This document shows, piece after piece, positions 1 through 12,198 of a stretch of 64,000 nt of DNA. Source of the stretch: Lobulomyces angularis (taxonomy: Eukaryota > Chytridiomycota > Chytridiomycetes > Lobulomycetales > Lobulomycetaceae). The translations under genes and the position numbers were made by a program. The notes under the pieces are model-generated. The model ran no database searches and was not told the origin of the DNA. It was given only the letters and a program-made list of their open reading frames with translations. Location: positions 5,039 through 69,038 of the forward strand of contig JADHYX010000074.1 in NCBI GenBank assembly GCA_027604685.1, written 5' to 3'. Position 1 is the first letter of the stretch, and each line of letters begins with the position of its first letter.

Positions 1-26
1 GTCTTCAACAATCAAAATTGTAAATA

Positions 27-895
27 ATGTCAAGAGATCATTCTAGAGACGTATGTTTATTTTTCTACCTATTCTATTGCTCAACAATTTTGATTTTGAT
101 GAATATTTCAACTTTTTCTGATTTTAATTGCGTCACTATCTAAATTATCGATTTAAATATAATTTGTAGTCTTAATATTTTTTATTTTAGCCTTGCCCAT
201 ATAATGTTGTGTATGATGTTGGAGTGGGTTTTTTAATGGTACTTTAAATTAATAATTTGATTTTAGGAAATTAACTTTTTTTTGTGTATTTTTATTTAGG
301 GTGCTGTTGGAGGTACTATTTGGCATGGGTTTAAAGGTTATAGAAACTCTCCTCGAGGAGAAAGACTTACCGGTATGATTACAACTGTAAAAGTTAGAGC
401 CCCTGTGTTGGGTGGTAATTTTGCAGTTTGGAGTGGTTTGTTTAACTCAGGGGATTGTTTAATTGCTCACATTAGAGGCAAGGAAGATCCTTGGAATGCA
501 ATTTTGGTTCTTATTAATAAAATTTCGCATTTCAAAGTTAAACATAATTTTTTTACATTTAGTCTGGATTTAGCACCGGTGGTTTATTAGCGATACGAAG
601 TGGAACGAGAGCTATGGCAGCGAGTGCTATAGTTGGTGGAATTATCTTGAGCGTAATGGAAGGTGTTGGTGTAATGATAAATAGGCTCACTTTAGATTCA
701 TATAAACCAGTTGCCCCTCAATTACCAGATCTCTTACCACAAACTTTACCCCCTCCACCAAAATCAAAAATTGAAAAAAAATTGGATAATGAGATATCAG
801 AAGAGCAGTCTCTTCAGGACAGTTCCTCGCAAATTAATCAAATATCTTCTTTACCGTTAGAAAAACCGAAGTCAAGGTTTGGCTTTGGATTTTAA
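27..895 (+). CDS. TIM17: Mitochondrial import inner membrane translocase subunit Tim17
   Basis: Tim17 is the channel-lining subunit of the TIM23 complex that moves presequence proteins across the inner mitochondrial membrane. I read four exons (27-50, 191-238, 300-506, 563-895), giving 203 residues with an exact frame. The N-terminus [13 protein letters not shown] and the blocks [22 protein letters not shown] and DPWNAI...GFSTGGLLA are diagnostic. The GxxxG-rich helices of the Tim17/Tim22/Tim23 family follow. The protein is longer than yeast Tim17 (about 158 residues) because of a polar, Pro- and Glu-rich tail after the last membrane segment. The start is fixed by the MSxDHSRDPCP motif shared with other fungi. 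The next gene starts 229 bp downstream on the same strand. Confidence 0.96.
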
Positions 896-1124
896 TTATA
901 TATTTTATTGTGTATAATGACTTTTTTTTTTTATTATTTAATTATATTAATAATCATTATATCATAATTTTATATTTATTGTAATTTAAATTTTACTGCT
1001 AAAAACCGTCATTTTTTTTTTTTGATTGGTTTTGGTTGAGCCAATCAATTTTCAGTAGAAATTTTTTATTGGTATTCATGAAAATACTAAATTAAATTTA
1101 AAAATTTTAAAATTTATAGATTAA

Positions 1125-4100
1125 ATGGCAGGGTTACTGTTAATACCAGAGTATTCTGACTATGAACTCTTGCACTATAACCCAAATAATTCATTAATTG
1201 TGCAAAGAGCACGATGCAAAGAAAACCCACAACAATCAGTAATATGTAAAGGATTAACAAACTTTGACCAGTATGAAAATGAAAAGCTAAAAATGGAATT
1301 TGAGATATTAAACTCAATTCATGAAAAATTGGAGCAGTATGAAAGACAAAAAAATGACTTAAATAGCTTGTCGCTGGATGACCTTTGTTACTCTGTAAAA
1401 GACGTAAGAAGAGGTTCACAGGAATTGAGAAGATTTCAAAGTTTAAAGTGTGGAACTAATATACAGAACCCATCATGGAGGATTGTAAAACCCAAAGGAT
1501 TAAAAATGTACAATGACAATTGCTACCTAATTTTGGAGGATTTTGGAGGTCAACCTCTACGTCAATACTTAAGTTCAAATATTGCTAATGGTTGTAATAT
1601 TGGAAAAAATTCCACTGCTCCACATTCCTCTATAAATATTGAAGAATTTTTGTTAATAGCGCATCAGCTAAGTGAGGCACTGGATATAATTCATTCAATG
1701 GAAATTATACATAAAGATATAAACCCAGATAATATAGTTATAAAAAAAATTATAAATGAATATGGAAAACTTAAAACCTACATTCAGCTCATTGATTTTA
1801 ATCTAGCAAAAGTCAACAGGCATGACAATGAACAAGGTGAATTTTTTCAAGGAACTCTAGCTTACATGTCACCAGGTATGTTGTTCACACCTTTTGTTAT
1901 TTTGACTATATATACTTACAGAGCAAACAGGAAGAACTGAGCAGACTTTAGATCATCGCACTGGTAAGCAGACCTTAAAAGATTTTTTTACTAATTTAAA
2001 AAAATTTTTTCTAGATTTTTATAGCATGGGAATAATGCTGTGGGAATTTTTAATTGGAAAAACGCCTTATGACTATGAAGCTGATGATGTTGCTGTAATT
2101 ATTGTTTTAAAATGAATTTTTAAACTTCAAATTTTTTCTTTAGGAATATATTCATTCTCACTTAGCACTGGAACTGGATGCTCCTGAAGAAGTGGATTCT
2201 ACTATCCCGCATATTATATCTGAATTAGTGATGAAGGTAATAGTGCAAGAAAATAGACAACTAAAGCAATTTATAACAATAGCTGGCTAGTAAGTTACCA
2301 GAAGATAGGTATCAGTCAGCAAGTGGTCTACGTTTTGATATAGAGTCAATGTTAGCGCACATAAAAAATTACAAAGAAGCATGTGGCCTTAATATTGATG
2401 AATATTTGGATAACTCTAGGATGTTAGAATGCTTCACTGACTTAGATATGGTGTTAGGTCTCAAAGATTTAAGCGATAAACTATATATCCCCGATTTGAT
2501 TTTTGGGAGAGAACTAGAATATAAAAAGTTAGTTGAAGCTTACCAAAGAGTTTCAATGGGAATTCAAAGCAGAGAAGTATGTTTTGTTTCAGGACCTTTT
2601 GGCTTGGGAAAAAGTAGTTTGGTAAACAAATTACATCGGCACATTAATGACAACTCAGGATGTTTTGGTAATTTTTTTTTGCATAAATATTTTAATTTGT
2701 TAATACTGTCTCACAACTAGTTTCTGGAAAATATGATGCTTACACCAAAGGGGGCACCTATTCTGGAATATTAGAAGCAATGAGAAATGCCATTAATAGT
2801 TTCTTAGCTTTATCTCATGAAGAATTTAATGAATGGAGCGAAATTTTAAAAAACTCTGTATCTAAAGAAAATTTGCAAATTTTAGCTGAACTTCTACCTG
2901 ACTTAACTTTTTTAACTGGAATACAGCAAGGAAATCAAGCAGCACTAAGTGAGTCTGACAAAATTTCAGTGAACAAGAGAGTATTTCTAAATTCTTTACT
3001 GAACTTCATTTCAGCTATATCTACAAAAGACAATCCCTTAGTTTTATACTTAGACGGGATTGAGGTAACTTAGCTGAATTGTAGTTAATTTTTTTTTGTA
3101 GGAGGCTGATGAAGATTCTATTGAATTTATAAAAGAGGTTTTAGTCGATAACACAGTCTCTCATTTGTTAATACTGTTAACTTGCAGAACAAAAAACAGC
3201 ATTGAAAACAATATCTTAAGCGATATTGTGAACTCTGTTCATAATAATCCCAATACTCCAGTAATTACTCAGATTCCTTTGAGCCCTATAACTGCTTCGC
3301 ATGTTTTAGAAATGTTAGAGAAGGTTTTTTTTCCTTTGGCTTCAAATCACGGAGATTTGAATGCCCTGGCGTCTTTAATTCAGGCAAAGACACTAGGGAA
3401 TCCCTATCACATCAAAGAATTTCTAAAACACGCGGATAGAATGGGTTTCGTTTACTTAAATAGGCATCAGGAAGGTTGGTCCTGGGACCTGCAAGCTATT
3501 GAGCAGATGGCAATGGCTGATAATGTCGTTGACTTTATGCTCTTGAGAATGAAAGACCTTCCGGAAGAGACATTGCACTTATTAAAAATTGCAGGTATGT
3601 TTTAAAATTTATTTTATTTGATAAATTCATATTATAACTTTCTTTTTCAAAGCATGCTATGGAAATAAATTTGATTTTAGAAGCCTGTCCACCATATCTG
3701 AAATTAATACACATTTAGTATCAAATCACTTGTGGATAGCAATGAAAGAGGGGTTTTTAATTAGCTCCTCCGATAGCAAATTTTCGAAAGTTCCTATTCG
3801 ATTGTCCCGAAGCTCAAGTAATTTAAGTCCACCATTGATCAGTTCTTGTCCAAAGTTATTTTCAAAACCTTCTGAGAAGCATAGCGTTATTGTTGAGAGA
3901 ATTCTCTCTAAATCTGGTAATCAGTCTCATTCTCCCCTTGACTTGGAGGTTTGATCCTTAAAATTTTAAAACAATTCTAATAAGTCTTAAATACTTAGTT
4001 TTGTCATGAGCGCATTCAAAAAGCAGCCTATGCAATGTTGAAGGAAACTGAAAATAAAACTATTCATTTAAAAATTGCACAGTTAATACAAAAAAAATTT

Positions 4101-7100
4101 TATGACAGTGAATGCATTGATGAAAACGTTTTTGAACTTGTAGAACATTTCAATGAAGCTGAAGATCTATTATATGAACCAGGAATTTTAGTCTATGGTG
4201 CAAAATTAAATTACATTGGAGCAGTTAGAGCGAAGAAAACATATGCCAATCTGAAAGCTAAACAATTGTTTCAGCAAGGTTTGAAATTTTTTAAGAAGTT
4301 AGATACTTTGAATTTTGATTTTGAAAATAATTGCATTGAAAACGATTTTGAAGGCAACAATTTTGATTTAAATGATTTGAAGATAAAATTAATAAAGGGT
4401 TTAATTTTAACTCACGAAATTGAAGATGAAATGGATGAGGCCGAAGTTTTGTGTAAAGAATTGCTAGCAATTTCTAAAAGCACTGTTAATAGAATATCAG
4501 CTACTCAAATATTAATTGGAATTCATTCATCACAGTACAGGTACAAGGATATGTTAGAGTTGGCTCTGAAAGAACTTACTAATTCCGGAGTTGATATTTC
4601 TACCAATAAACCGAGTCTGCATCATGCACTTGTCGACGAGTTTCAAAAATTTGATAATTTCATTTCCAATAACAATTTACTAGAGCTGCAGTGTAAGCCA
4701 GTATTGGACGAAGCGCAGCAACTTATTCAAAACCTACTGCAAAGCGCCTTTGATGCAGCTGAAAAAATTGGTTGCAATGAACTTGGAGATCTTCTTGTTT
4801 TAATGGTAATTTAATAATAATTGTATTCCGCTCCAAATTTATAATTCTGTCTAGGGATGTAATAGTATTCTAAAAAACGGATTCGGAAAAAAGAGCGCAC
4901 TATTTTTTGCTTCTGTTACTCGTATTTACTTTGAGCAACCAACATCTCAATTCCCAGATATGCAAAAGTTGAAACTTATAACTGAATTTACTTCAAAATT
5001 AATTCAAAATAGTGTAACTGAGGACAAAATTAAGGCTCTTTTTAACCAGTTTAATTATGGTCAAGCATACGTTTTAACTCAACGTAGACAGATTGAAGGC
5101 TTACTTAGAAGTACTTTTATGCTATCGAAAGAAATTGCAAACCAAAAATTTGCCATGCATGCTGCCTCTCAACTATTAACGTTTCAACTCCATCAAGGAC
5201 AACCTACTGCTCTACTGCGTGAAACTTCAAAACTTATGCAAACCACTGCATATAAAAATTTAAGCCCAGCTTCTAATACTTGGAGCATGATAGTAATGTG
5301 TTTGGATGCATTATGTTTTAATTCGGAAATAGCAACTTATACTTCATTACCCGTGACACTAAAAAACACATTGGATGCAATAAATTTTATGTATTTAGTA
5401 ATTTATGAGCATTCTGAAGCAGCAGCAATGTGTAAAAGTTTAGCAGCTAATATTGTTGCCCACAAGCCGTATGTTCGGTAAGACTTAAAAATCCATTTCA
5501 ATACTTACTTACATATAACTGTTAGAAATATTACCATTTCAGTTCTTAGTGTTAGAGTTTTATGCATGGAGTACACGAATTGTGAAAAAGGAAATTTAAA
5601 AAGCGTAAAGTCACAAATAGACAAAAGATTGGATGAGGATAGTTACAAGAAGGAAATATTACAATTGATAAATGAAAAAATTAGTTGGTTAAAAAATTTC
5701 ACTTCGGACCTTGGCAATGAACAGCATTGTAAGTATCTAATTGCCATAGCCGAAAGAGATAGAATTACTGGCAACATATGGAGCGCTGTTCACAATTACG
5801 AAAGCGCAATAGAGCATGCACACAAAAATGGCTTTATTATGTGGGAGGCTTATGCAACAGAATTGATGGCCAAATGTTTTGTAGAGCAGCAAAACCGAAG
5901 ATTAAGCAAAGTTTGCATGTCAACTGCATACTCTTTATGGAAGAATTGGGGTAGTGAGGGAAAAATGAAGCAGCTAATTTCATTGTACTCGGAATATTTA
6001 CCAGAACAGTTATCAAGTTCATTGAGACAATCTGGTTATAAGGGACCTACTGGCAGTAATTTTCGAGCATCTATAAATAGTTCTGCAAGTACTACCGCGA
6101 ACAATCTAGATGTAACTACCATGCTAAAAGTGACGCAATCCATTACGAATGAATCAAACTTGGAGGAGTTACTAGCCAAAGTAATCAAGTATGTTATGGT
6201 TAATGCTTGTGCCAGAAAGGCTGTATTAGCTTTAAACGAAGGTGGAAAATTATTTGTAAAAGCCCATGCAGTAACTATGGAAGGTGATGAGCAAACGAAA
6301 GTACTAAAGGACTCAATCCCAATAGAAAAGATTGGGCTGCACGGTGAAGGTTCCCTACCATTATCAATTATATTATTTGTGTACAGATCAAGAGAATTTA
6401 TTGTGTTACAAGATGCAGTTTCAGATCAGATGTACGGCAAAGATACTTACATCAGGCAATACGTTCCGAGATCAATTTTGTGCATACCAATTGTACATCA
6501 AAATGCAGTAAGTGGTGTATTGTACTTGGAAAATGATACACAAATAGGAGTTTTCAACGCAGATAGAGTTGAGTTAATTAAGTCCTTGATGGCATCTACT
6601 TCTATTGCAATTGAAAATGCTAAATTAACCAAGCGGAATAACGAGTTAATAATTGCTTTAAAACATACCCAAAAAGACGTGAATAGTTTAAATGCAGGGC
6701 CAAAATACAACATTGATGCACCAATTAAAAAAACAATTGATGTTTTAAGCGCAATGAAATCTAGCCTCTCTATAGATGATCCAACTATCCAACAGATTGA
6801 TTATGTTATGAAAATGCTAACTAGTTCCGATTTGTTTTCATCAAATATAGACGATATTAATGACGAGCAAGGGCGCGGTATTGACCAAGACACCAAAACT
6901 TGGATTGAAAATTCATTATTGCAAAAATATACAAGAAAACCTGGAGTTGACAGAGAAGAGTCAGAAGATTCGATGATGTTTGGTTCAGATCAAAATGAAG
7001 AAAGTACGCCAAGGTCCCCCTCAAAGTTGACTGTTTTTAGAGGTGCAAGTGAATTAAGTCCGTTGAATTATCCAGAAATTTTGGCTCTACTGGAATTGAG

Positions 7101-8711
7101 CTCAACTCAAGAATTTGATGTTTTCAAGTTGCAAGAAGCCACTCATGGTAGACCTTTGTACTTTTTGGGATGCCATCTTCTTGAAAAATACGGCTTAATC
7201 AAGCATTTTAACTTATCTGAATCAACAGTTCGTAAATTTTTTGAAACAATTGAAGCGAATTACCATAACATTCCTTTTCACAACAGGTATACCAATTTTA
7301 TGATTTATTTCTTATTCTAATTGAACAAATTTAATTATTTCAGTTCGCATGGTTCAGATGTGTTACAAACAGTAAATTTATTGTTATTAAGTGATGCTAA
7401 AATGGCTTCATACTTTTCAAAACTGGAAATACTAGCAGCCCTTATTGCTAGTGCAGTCCATGACGTAGATCATCCAGTAATTAGCCGGAAAAACTAATTT
7501 TTTAACTTTTTTTAACATTTAGGGGTTAAATAATAACTTCTTGGTGCAAAGTAATCAAAAGATTGCCGTTCTTTACAACGATGTATCAGTGTTGGAATTT
7601 CACCATGCAAGCAAGGCATTTCAAATTGCCTCCAATCCTGAATCGAATATATTTACTGGTATGGCAAAAGATCAGTTCCGCGATGTACGAAAACTAATCA
7701 TAAGTATGGTGGTGGCAACTGGTAAAATAAATAAAATTTTTTTTATTATTTATTTAATATTTTAGATATGGCGCAACATTTTCAATATATAAATAAACTG
7801 AAAGGGAAAATAGTAACTTCCAGTCTAAGATTAGAAGATGCAGTTGACCGTACTTTAGTTCTAGAAATGGCAATTAAATGTGCAGATCTGAATAATCCTT
7901 CAAAGCCTACTGAGCAGTGCACCAAATGGGTTTACAATTTGATGAAAGAATTTTTCGTGCAAGGGGATTTGGAAAGAAAAATGGGTATACCTGTAACTAT
8001 GTTTATGGACAGAAACGACATGAACATTCCAAAATGGTAAGATTTTTTCAATTTACAGTGTTTTTCAATGTTTATTTTACAAAAATTAGTCAAATAGGCT
8101 TTATAGATATTTTAGTTACCCCATTATTCGACTCCTGGTCTCAGTGCATTAAAACTGATTTCAGCAGATATTGTATGGAAAATTTAGTAAAGAATAGAGC
8201 CTACTGGGAGAGTCTATTATGCAACCCAGATGCTGTACCCAAATTTCCCCCAGAAGAAAATGAATATTTTGATATGGATTATCTGAATGAAAGATTTTTT
8301 GGAAGTCAAGCATTTGGATCGATTACTCCTCCACAACCTATAACTTCGCAGCAACAATCTAATAAGGATAAAATTTTAAGGTATTCATGTTAAATAATAT
8401 TTTTTAATCGAAATTTTTTCTCTAGAAGTCCAACAAAGTCTCCAGTAGCTAGAGGATCAATGAAACGTACGGTTTCTAATGGGGCGCAAAAATCACCTTC
8501 AACAGCTTCACCACAATATAATTTAAATAGTTCCAATATTCAGCCCACTTCTACAAAAAACCGGCCAATGATTAAAATTGCAAGTGTGCCTCCATTACCT
8601 GGTGCTAATCGCCTGCAAACTTTACCCGATCTTCCCAATAAAGTTGTACAATATGCACTATCGACGAATAGCAACCTCAATCCTTCACAAAAATCTAACT
8701 CAAACTCTTAA
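1125..8711 (+). CDS. Protein kinase-like / AAA ATPase / TPR / GAF / cyclic nucleotide phosphodiesterase fusion
   Basis: Sixteen exons (1125-1875, 1922-1963, 2015-2094, 2144-2236, 2283-2667, 2721-3064, 3102-3594, 3653-3948, 3999-4805, 4855-5477, 5550-7286, 7344-7476, 7523-7721, 7766-8036, 8090-8380, 8426-8711) sum to exactly 2,277 codons. Residues about 15-340 are kinase-like: HKDINPDN catalytic loop, IDFN in place of DFG, then YMSPEQTGR. The last is the activation-segment hallmark of the kinase-ATPase module seen in bacterial signalling proteins and fungal hybrid histidine kinases. A P-loop GPFGLGKSS lies near residue 426, Walker B LYLDG near 555, and FCHERIQKAAY near 830, followed by helical TPR-like repeats. 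A GAF domain spans about 1495-1660. Instead of HisKA/HATPase, residues about 1875-2160 are a class I phosphodiesterase: YHNIPFHNSSHGSDV, HDVDHPG, LYNDVSVLEFHH, KCADLNNP and the invariant Gln in CQIGFID. The tail is Ser/Pro-rich and basic. GAF and the PDE start sit in one uninterrupted exon, so the fusion is not a gene-model artefact. Cyclic nucleotide specificity (cAMP or cGMP) is unknown. Confidence 0.9.
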
Positions 8712-9065
8712 CAATTCAATGAACAATTCATAAATTGCACCATGTTCAAAATTATTTGTTTTTATATTTTATTTTTTATTTTTATTTTTTCAAATTTTAC
8801 AATAATTTTTACATATTCTTTTAGAATTAAATTTACCTATTTTTTTACCAATGTAGAACAACTTGTTAAATATTTTGTTACTATTATGTCAATTAAAATT
8901 TGAAATACAGAAATACTATACTATTAAGTTCTATTAATTTTTACGTACTCATAGATATTAGGGGAATAAGAAACTTAGAGACAGTATTATTTAGTGGCTT
9001 CCAGTTTTTCCAAAAGCAGGATGTGTGAATCAGTGCTTTCATATGAAGTCTATAAAGAAAAAAAA
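8712..9065. other. Intergenic, convergent 3' ends
   Basis: About 350 bp of AT-rich sequence between two convergent genes, with T-rich stretches that could serve 3'-end formation of the upstream gene. I see no ORF, RNA gene or repeat here. Confidence 0.6.
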
Positions 9066-12000
9066 TCAGCTACTTAGAATTTCATAATTCAGTAATACCC
9101 TTGTTCTACCCACCAGCGTTTTCAGTATCGATTTAATCTGATATTTCCAATCCTTACAAACTACATCAGATGATAAAACGTTATCTTCAACACTACCCAT
9201 TCTTTCTCTTTGAGTCAGTGGTCCTAATTCCTCATATGTATCACACAAACTCAAACATGTTTGAACACATTTCTCAAACACCTTCGGATTCAAATTCAGC
9301 TCTGGATGAAATAGCCATATCCTATAAGCTTTCAGTGTGAAATCAATTGCCTTTCTGTAATCCTTTAAATGTTTTTCAAACTTCGCACAAATTAAAAACA
9401 GTTCAGGCGAATTCCCTATTTTACTTGTTATATGTGTAAGCAAACTCTTTAATTTTGAGGTCAACTCTGTTGCTAAAAAGAATATACCAATTTTTATATC
9501 TCCTTTATAATTAAACTAACCTGAGTTTCCATTTGCATCACTAACACCATTAATAACAGCAGACACCAATATATCTAAACACTAATGAAGTTTGATAAAA
9601 GTTTATTTTTTCTAAAATACCTCAATGTCAACCGCTTTGTCAGAGCTTTTAATTTTATCCCATCGTAGATCAGTTAACCTTTGTATCGCCAAAATTGCCT
9701 CTCTAAATTCTAATAAATCCAATGAAACATAGAGAAAATTTTCCCAAACTTTGAAATTATCAAACATGCACTTTATCGATTGTTTAAGAGCTCTAAAAGC
9801 ATCCCTCCTAAAAAGTGCAAAAAAATTAAGTATTTTAATTAATAAACATACTTCTGCTTCAATTTGATGTAAATTGATGCCAAATTAGTCCAAGCTTCAC
9901 CATTCTATAATACAAGAAAAGTGTAAACGAGAAATTTTATTACAAATGTACCCCATCATCTAAAGAAACAACTCTTAAAAAAGCCTTAATGGATACTTCC
10001 CAATTCGATATTCTCATTCCTGCACAGCCTAACACAAACCAAGAGTTTTCATAAAGAGGGTTGATTTCCAAAGCTTTTGAATAACATTCAATAGATTTTT
10101 CATACTAAAGAAAAAATTTTAATGATTGCTAATTTTTTGTTACATTTTCTTTTTTAAAATGATGTGCCCCTAACGTACGCATTGCTCTAGCAAATCGCTT
10201 TCCCGATAAATTCCAGGCTTTTTCATGAAGGCTGTAATCACCTCGAAGATCTCCAAGAATACACAGTAATTTGGGTGAATCTGAATCTAATTCAAGTTGC
10301 TTCAAAACAAGTTCTTCTGCCTTTAAAAGTGTTACTGAATTACATTCAAAAAATCTTACTTTTTTTTCCTTTTGCAAAGCCTGATAACAGGAAATGGCAT
10401 TTTCCCAGAGTTCTAATCTTAAATAAATTTCTAATGCTGAAGTGATCATCCCTATTGAAGTAAATCTTTCTCCAAGTTCAGCCTTATATACGTTAAAGCG
10501 AGTTGTTTCTGTAAAAAGCTCACCTCCATTTCCCATTTAGAAGGGGCATGAATCATAAAAATATACTTTATTCTTTCAGCAGCTGATGATTCCTCCAATA
10601 CAAACTGATCTACCAAGGCTTGAAGTTGTAACGCAGAACGCTCCACTGTTTTAGTTTTATCACTTTCTAGACGAGATCGCAAGAGTAAGCCCTAATAATA
10701 AGATTTAGAAACAAATTAAAGTAGAAACCATTGTGTGGACCATCCAGTTATTGGGATTTTCCAAGATACCTTTTTAAACAAAATAAGACAATAAAAAGAC
10801 TTAGAATAATACGATTGATGTAAGGAAACATTTGCTCAGCTGTGATCCCATCTTTTGGATTGGTATTTTTAACATTTAAGCTTCATTATTAAAAGATAGT
10901 CAGAATATTAATTATTTAAAAAAAATCTAAATACCAATATGCAAGTAGAATGCACTGATCCAAAACGGATAAGTTCTTAAATTTGGATTCAGTATCAGAT
11001 ACGCCTTCAATTTCAGTAAAGCATGTTTTTTCCAGTAACGTATCATTGTCTAACAATAGATTTTCTGGCAGCTTTGCATCATTTGCATCATTTAATTCCG
11101 CTGTAGATGAAGATGATGCGTACAAAACCAACTGAGCGGTGTCAAACGTTTGAAATTTGGTTTTTTTCCCTAATGCTCCACTCAGTGTATATTTCAATCC
11201 ACTATGTAGTTGTGCTTCTCTAAAGTGAACCTATGAAAAAATTAAGGTTTGAAACAAAGTGGATTTTACCAAAGATTGACGATCGAATTTGTAATGATGA
11301 TAAAACAACCCAAATTCTAATTCTATCATAGCCATTATTATATTTTTTTCAGAAAATTCTAATTCTTCCTTCAATAGCTTAAAAACTAGCTCAAAATTCA
11401 TTAAAATTGAATCATAAAGCGCGCTGGAGGGATTTTCCATAATTCTTTGTTGAATAAATTGGGTTCGAAGTTTCCAATAATCTTTATACTAGAAAATATT
11501 TAAAGCTTAGTTACGGTGAATAAAAACCTTGATTCCAGTTAACAAATGTGAGTTGTCAACTAAAATTGATTTTGCCAAACTCAGCAGCAGTGGTTCTGGA
11601 GTTAAATGATACACCTCTTCATCTGAATGCAGAGAGCATAATGATTTTTTTATTATTTCCTCAGGCTAGATACATTAAAAATGATGGGAACAAAAAAAAA
11701 AAATCTTACACTAATTAAAGCGTTTTTAAACAACTCAGTGGAATTAAATGTAAGTTTTGGACCAGTGAAACTAGATTGCACAAAACTGTATAAGCATGCT
11801 ATCCCTATCAAAAATAGAGTCTGTTCAATTTCCAAATTATCCTCTGTTTCTCGAATTTCAACAATAGTTTGCGCCAAAAAAGCAGTCCAATCTATATAAG
11901 CAATTAAAAACAAATCAGAGGCCGTCTTTAAAAGATACCTGTGTCAGAAGTGGGTTGAAATTTATTAAAAAGAAGGGTGGAGCGTTCATTAAACAACACA

Positions 12001-12116
12001 TTTTTGTAATTTCCATCTAAAATGTCGTCAATTAAATTTGAAACAAACTTGGATTCAACATTATTCGATTTTTTATTTAATAATAATTGCAATTCAAAAA
12101 GGTTTAAGTTTGTCAT
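9066..12116 (-). CDS. TTC27/Emw1-type tetratricopeptide repeat protein
   Basis: Multi-exon gene read on the minus strand, starting MTNLNLFELQ and ending YEILSS. The central block is characteristic of TTC27 (yeast Emw1): RSRLESDKTKTVERSALQLQ, then LVDQF, then SALEIYLRLELWENAISCYQ, KAEELVLKQL, LGDLRGDY and EKAWNLSGKRFARAMRTLGA. TPR helices continue to the C-terminus. Emw1 is essential in yeast and implicated in cell wall maintenance; human TTC27 is linked to assembly of large protein complexes. The exact role here is unknown. Introns fall at about 9473-9520, 9583-9619, 9807-9850, 9905-9950 and 10104-10140, with more in the N-terminal half; I did not fix every boundary. The start codon lies 82 bp from the divergent ZW10 start, with an A-tract between. 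Confidence 0.88.
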
Positions 12117-12198
12117 TTATAAATATTTTTTTAAAAAAAAAAAAAAAAAAACTAATTTCCATATTTAGAACATTATAACCCTTAACCCTTAGTTTTTG
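12117..12198. promoter_or_regulatory. Short divergent promoter with A-tract
   Basis: Only 82 bp separate the divergent start codons of the TTC27-like and ZW10-like genes. The interval contains an A18-like homopolymer near 12134-12151. Poly(dA:dT) tracts commonly keep fungal promoters nucleosome-poor, so this is a plausible shared bidirectional promoter. The regulatory role is inferred. Confidence 0.45.

Noticed and set aside
1114..1419. Minus-strand open frame of 101 codons
   Set aside because: It lies antisense to the first exon of the fusion gene, whose kinase homology is clear; a shadow frame.
5550..8711. Possibility that the GAF-PDE part is a separate gene from the upstream kinase-ATPase
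   Set aside because: All introns between them keep the frame, the helical repeats run through exon boundaries, there is no intergenic spacer or polyA-like region, and the total is an exact number of codons.
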